Origin: JAFGKM01 sp964413825
GTDB lineage: Bacteria > Ratteibacteria > UBA8468 > B48-G9 > JAFGKM01
Assembly (NCBI GenBank): GCA_964413825.1
Contig: CAYPTS010000015.1
Coordinates: 1-32,084 of the forward strand
Direction: 5' to 3'
DNA: 32,084 nucleotides
In this document: positions 31,122 through 32,084 of the stretch, piece after piece
How positions within the stretch are numbered: position 1 is the stretch's first letter
Layout of the letters: every line of letters begins with the position of its first letter
The notes under the pieces: generated by a model
The model's database searches: none
What the model was told of the DNA's origin: nothing
Seen by the model: only the letters and a program-made list of their open reading frames with translations
Position numbers and translations under genes: made by a program

Positions 31122-31985
31122 TTAGTCCTGGACCACAAATCGGCTCAGATACTTGAACGAATTAATCAGCCCTTCGTCTTCTTTTTCCTGCCTGTAAACC
31201 TGGTCGTGCCAGCCTTCTATGTTCAGGTCGTTTTTATACCCCTGCCTGTGCAGTTCTTTTATGCAGAGACCCCAGTCGGTATCGCCCAGTCCCGCAAAAC
31301 AATGCTCAATAGCCCCGGGATACCATATTCCGTATCTGGCAAGAATGTCTTTATTGACGCGGGCGTCTTTTGCATGGACATGGTACACTCTTTTGCCGAA
31401 CCTTCTAAGCGTGTCAACAGGGTCTATGAACTGGCATATCAGGTGGCTCGGGTCCCATTCCAATCCTATCGCATCCGAAGGAACCTCGTTGAATGCCGCC
31501 TCCCACATTTCCGGCGTCGTCATGAAGTTAATCCCGTTGCAGGGAGTATGAAACCGTCCCATGGGACAGTGCTCGAAGGCAATTTTCACGTTACGGTCTT
31601 CAGCAAACCGCGCGTGGTCGCCCCATATCTTCTTGTATTCCGGCAGACTGTCAATCAACTCTTTACCGATAACCCTCCCGGAAAATCCCGCCACTACCGG
31701 AACGCCGATTCTTTCAGCAAGAAGAATGTTGTTTCTTACAACTTCCCTGTTCTCGTCAGCCTTCTGCGGGTCCATGTGATTTACATAAAATCCCGCAAGG
31801 CAGGATATTCTTATGCCGTTCCCGTCGAAATATCCTTTCATCTCCTGCGCTTTATTTTCCCAGTCTTTTTTGCCGGGATAAAATTCGTTTCCCGGAGATA
31901 CCTGCAATTCGCAACTTTTAAAACCGGTCTTCTTTGCAAACTCGATTCTGTCCTTATCAAATGCCATCATAAATCCGAGTCTCAT
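31122..31985 (-). CDS. Sugar phosphate isomerase/epimerase (xylose isomerase-like TIM barrel)
   Basis: A 287-residue TIM barrel of the AP endonuclease 2 superfamily. Likely metal ligands are Glu138 (AFEHCPMG), Asp178 and His181 (EWDPSHL), His204 (YHVHAKD) and Glu257 (NIEGWHD), the usual ligand set for keto-sugar epimerases and 3-keto-glycoside-processing enzymes. It lies 17 bases upstream of the ThuA/Gfo-Idh gene on the same strand, a pairing typical of oxidative sugar degradation. GGGAGG six bases before the ATG is a strong ribosome binding site. The exact substrate cannot be told. Confidence 0.9.
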   Translation of the reverse strand: MRLGFMMAFDKDRIEFAKKTGFKSCELQVSPGNEFYPGKKDWENKAQEMKGYFDGNGIRISCLAGFYVNHMDPQKADENREVVRNNILLAERIGVPVVAGFSGRVIGKELIDSLPEYKKIWGDHARFAEDRNVKIAFEHCPMGRFHTPCNGINFMTTPEMWEAAFNEVPSDAIGLEWDPSHLICQFIDPVDTLRRFGKRVYHVHAKDARVNKDILARYGIWYPGAIEHCFAGLGDTDWGLCIKELHRQGYKNDLNIEGWHDQVYRQEKEDEGLINSFKYLSRFVVQD

Positions 31986-32033
31986 TGTTTCCTCCCTATT
32001 AATGAATCCACTTTCAATCCTATAGTAATCTCA

Positions 32034-32084
32034 AGTTCCGACATAAGGAAACAGAGAGGAAAGAAAGCAGTTTCCATGCTCGAA
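32034..32084. repeat. Structured element, copy 2, partial (opposite orientation)
   Basis: The last 51 bases match, as the reverse complement, the end of copy 1 at about 29416-29466; by eye roughly 45 of 51 positions agree, including AGAAAGCAGTTTCC-type core sequence. The element enters the window at its outer end and runs off the right edge. The same end of each copy faces the two sugar genes. Confidence 0.7.

Noticed and set aside
1..32084. tRNA, rRNA, CRISPR arrays, phage or transposase genes
   Set aside because: No cloverleaf-like gap, regular direct-repeat array or matching protein motif was found; the few gaps are short and explained by promoters or repeats.

Overview
The window is about 32 kb of compact bacterial chromosome, nearly all coding, with about 27 of 31 genes on the minus strand. 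Many neighbours overlap by 1 to 11 bases (ATGA, TAATG). Gene content is core metabolism: translation, cell wall, DNA repair, cofactor synthesis, K+ uptake, and Trp and Thr synthesis. The lineage cannot be fixed from sequence alone. Moderate GC, a DUF1844 protein, a short UvrC, a TrpB2, an ApgM-type mutase beside hom-thrC and a ThuA/Gfo-Idh fusion suggest an uncultured candidate phylum, perhaps Omnitrophota-like (low confidence). No tRNA, rRNA, CRISPR array, transposase or phage gene was seen.

Layout. (1) 74-10739, minus: an 11-gene unit read coaX, birA, CNNM/CBS transporter, lysS, murJ, M50 protease, DUF1844, uvrC, obgE, prfB, coaB. It starts and ends with coenzyme A genes. (2) 10819-13336: a small DUF4321 membrane protein (+) converges on a KefB-like antiporter (-), which diverges from a GuaD-like deaminase (+). 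The deaminase leads DUF486 and miaB (+). (3) 14971-18559, minus: K+ uptake, with two half-size TrkA proteins, a 48-residue membrane peptide missed by ordinary length cut-offs, TrkH and an OB-fold membrane protein. (4) 18592-29150, minus: a possible ten-gene amino-acid unit trpD, trpC, trpB2, trpF, trpB, trpA, a coiled-coil protein, hom, thrC, apgM. No homoserine kinase of the usual family is present; the ApgM-type protein is the natural candidate. (5) 29467-31985, minus: a two-gene sugar-oxidation cassette whose inner flanks carry the same repeat in inverted orientation.

Three sequence-level signals stand out. First, five genes that begin transcription units have a TANAAT -10 hexamer exactly six bases before the ATG (trpD, trkA, kefB-like, guaD-like, DUF4321), which predicts leaderless mRNAs. 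Genes inside operons mostly have Shine-Dalgarno sequences. Second, a C-rich/G-rich hairpin repeat occurs five times, always just upstream of an operon-internal gene (obgE, prfB, second trkA, hom, trpA) and always in the same orientation. Its G-rich tail often forms or adjoins the ribosome binding site. In two places it has become the C-terminus of the upstream protein (ObgE, UvrC). Third, a ~270-base element with terminal inverted repeats and internal stems lies just upstream of the trp promoter, and the end of a second copy lies at the window's right edge.
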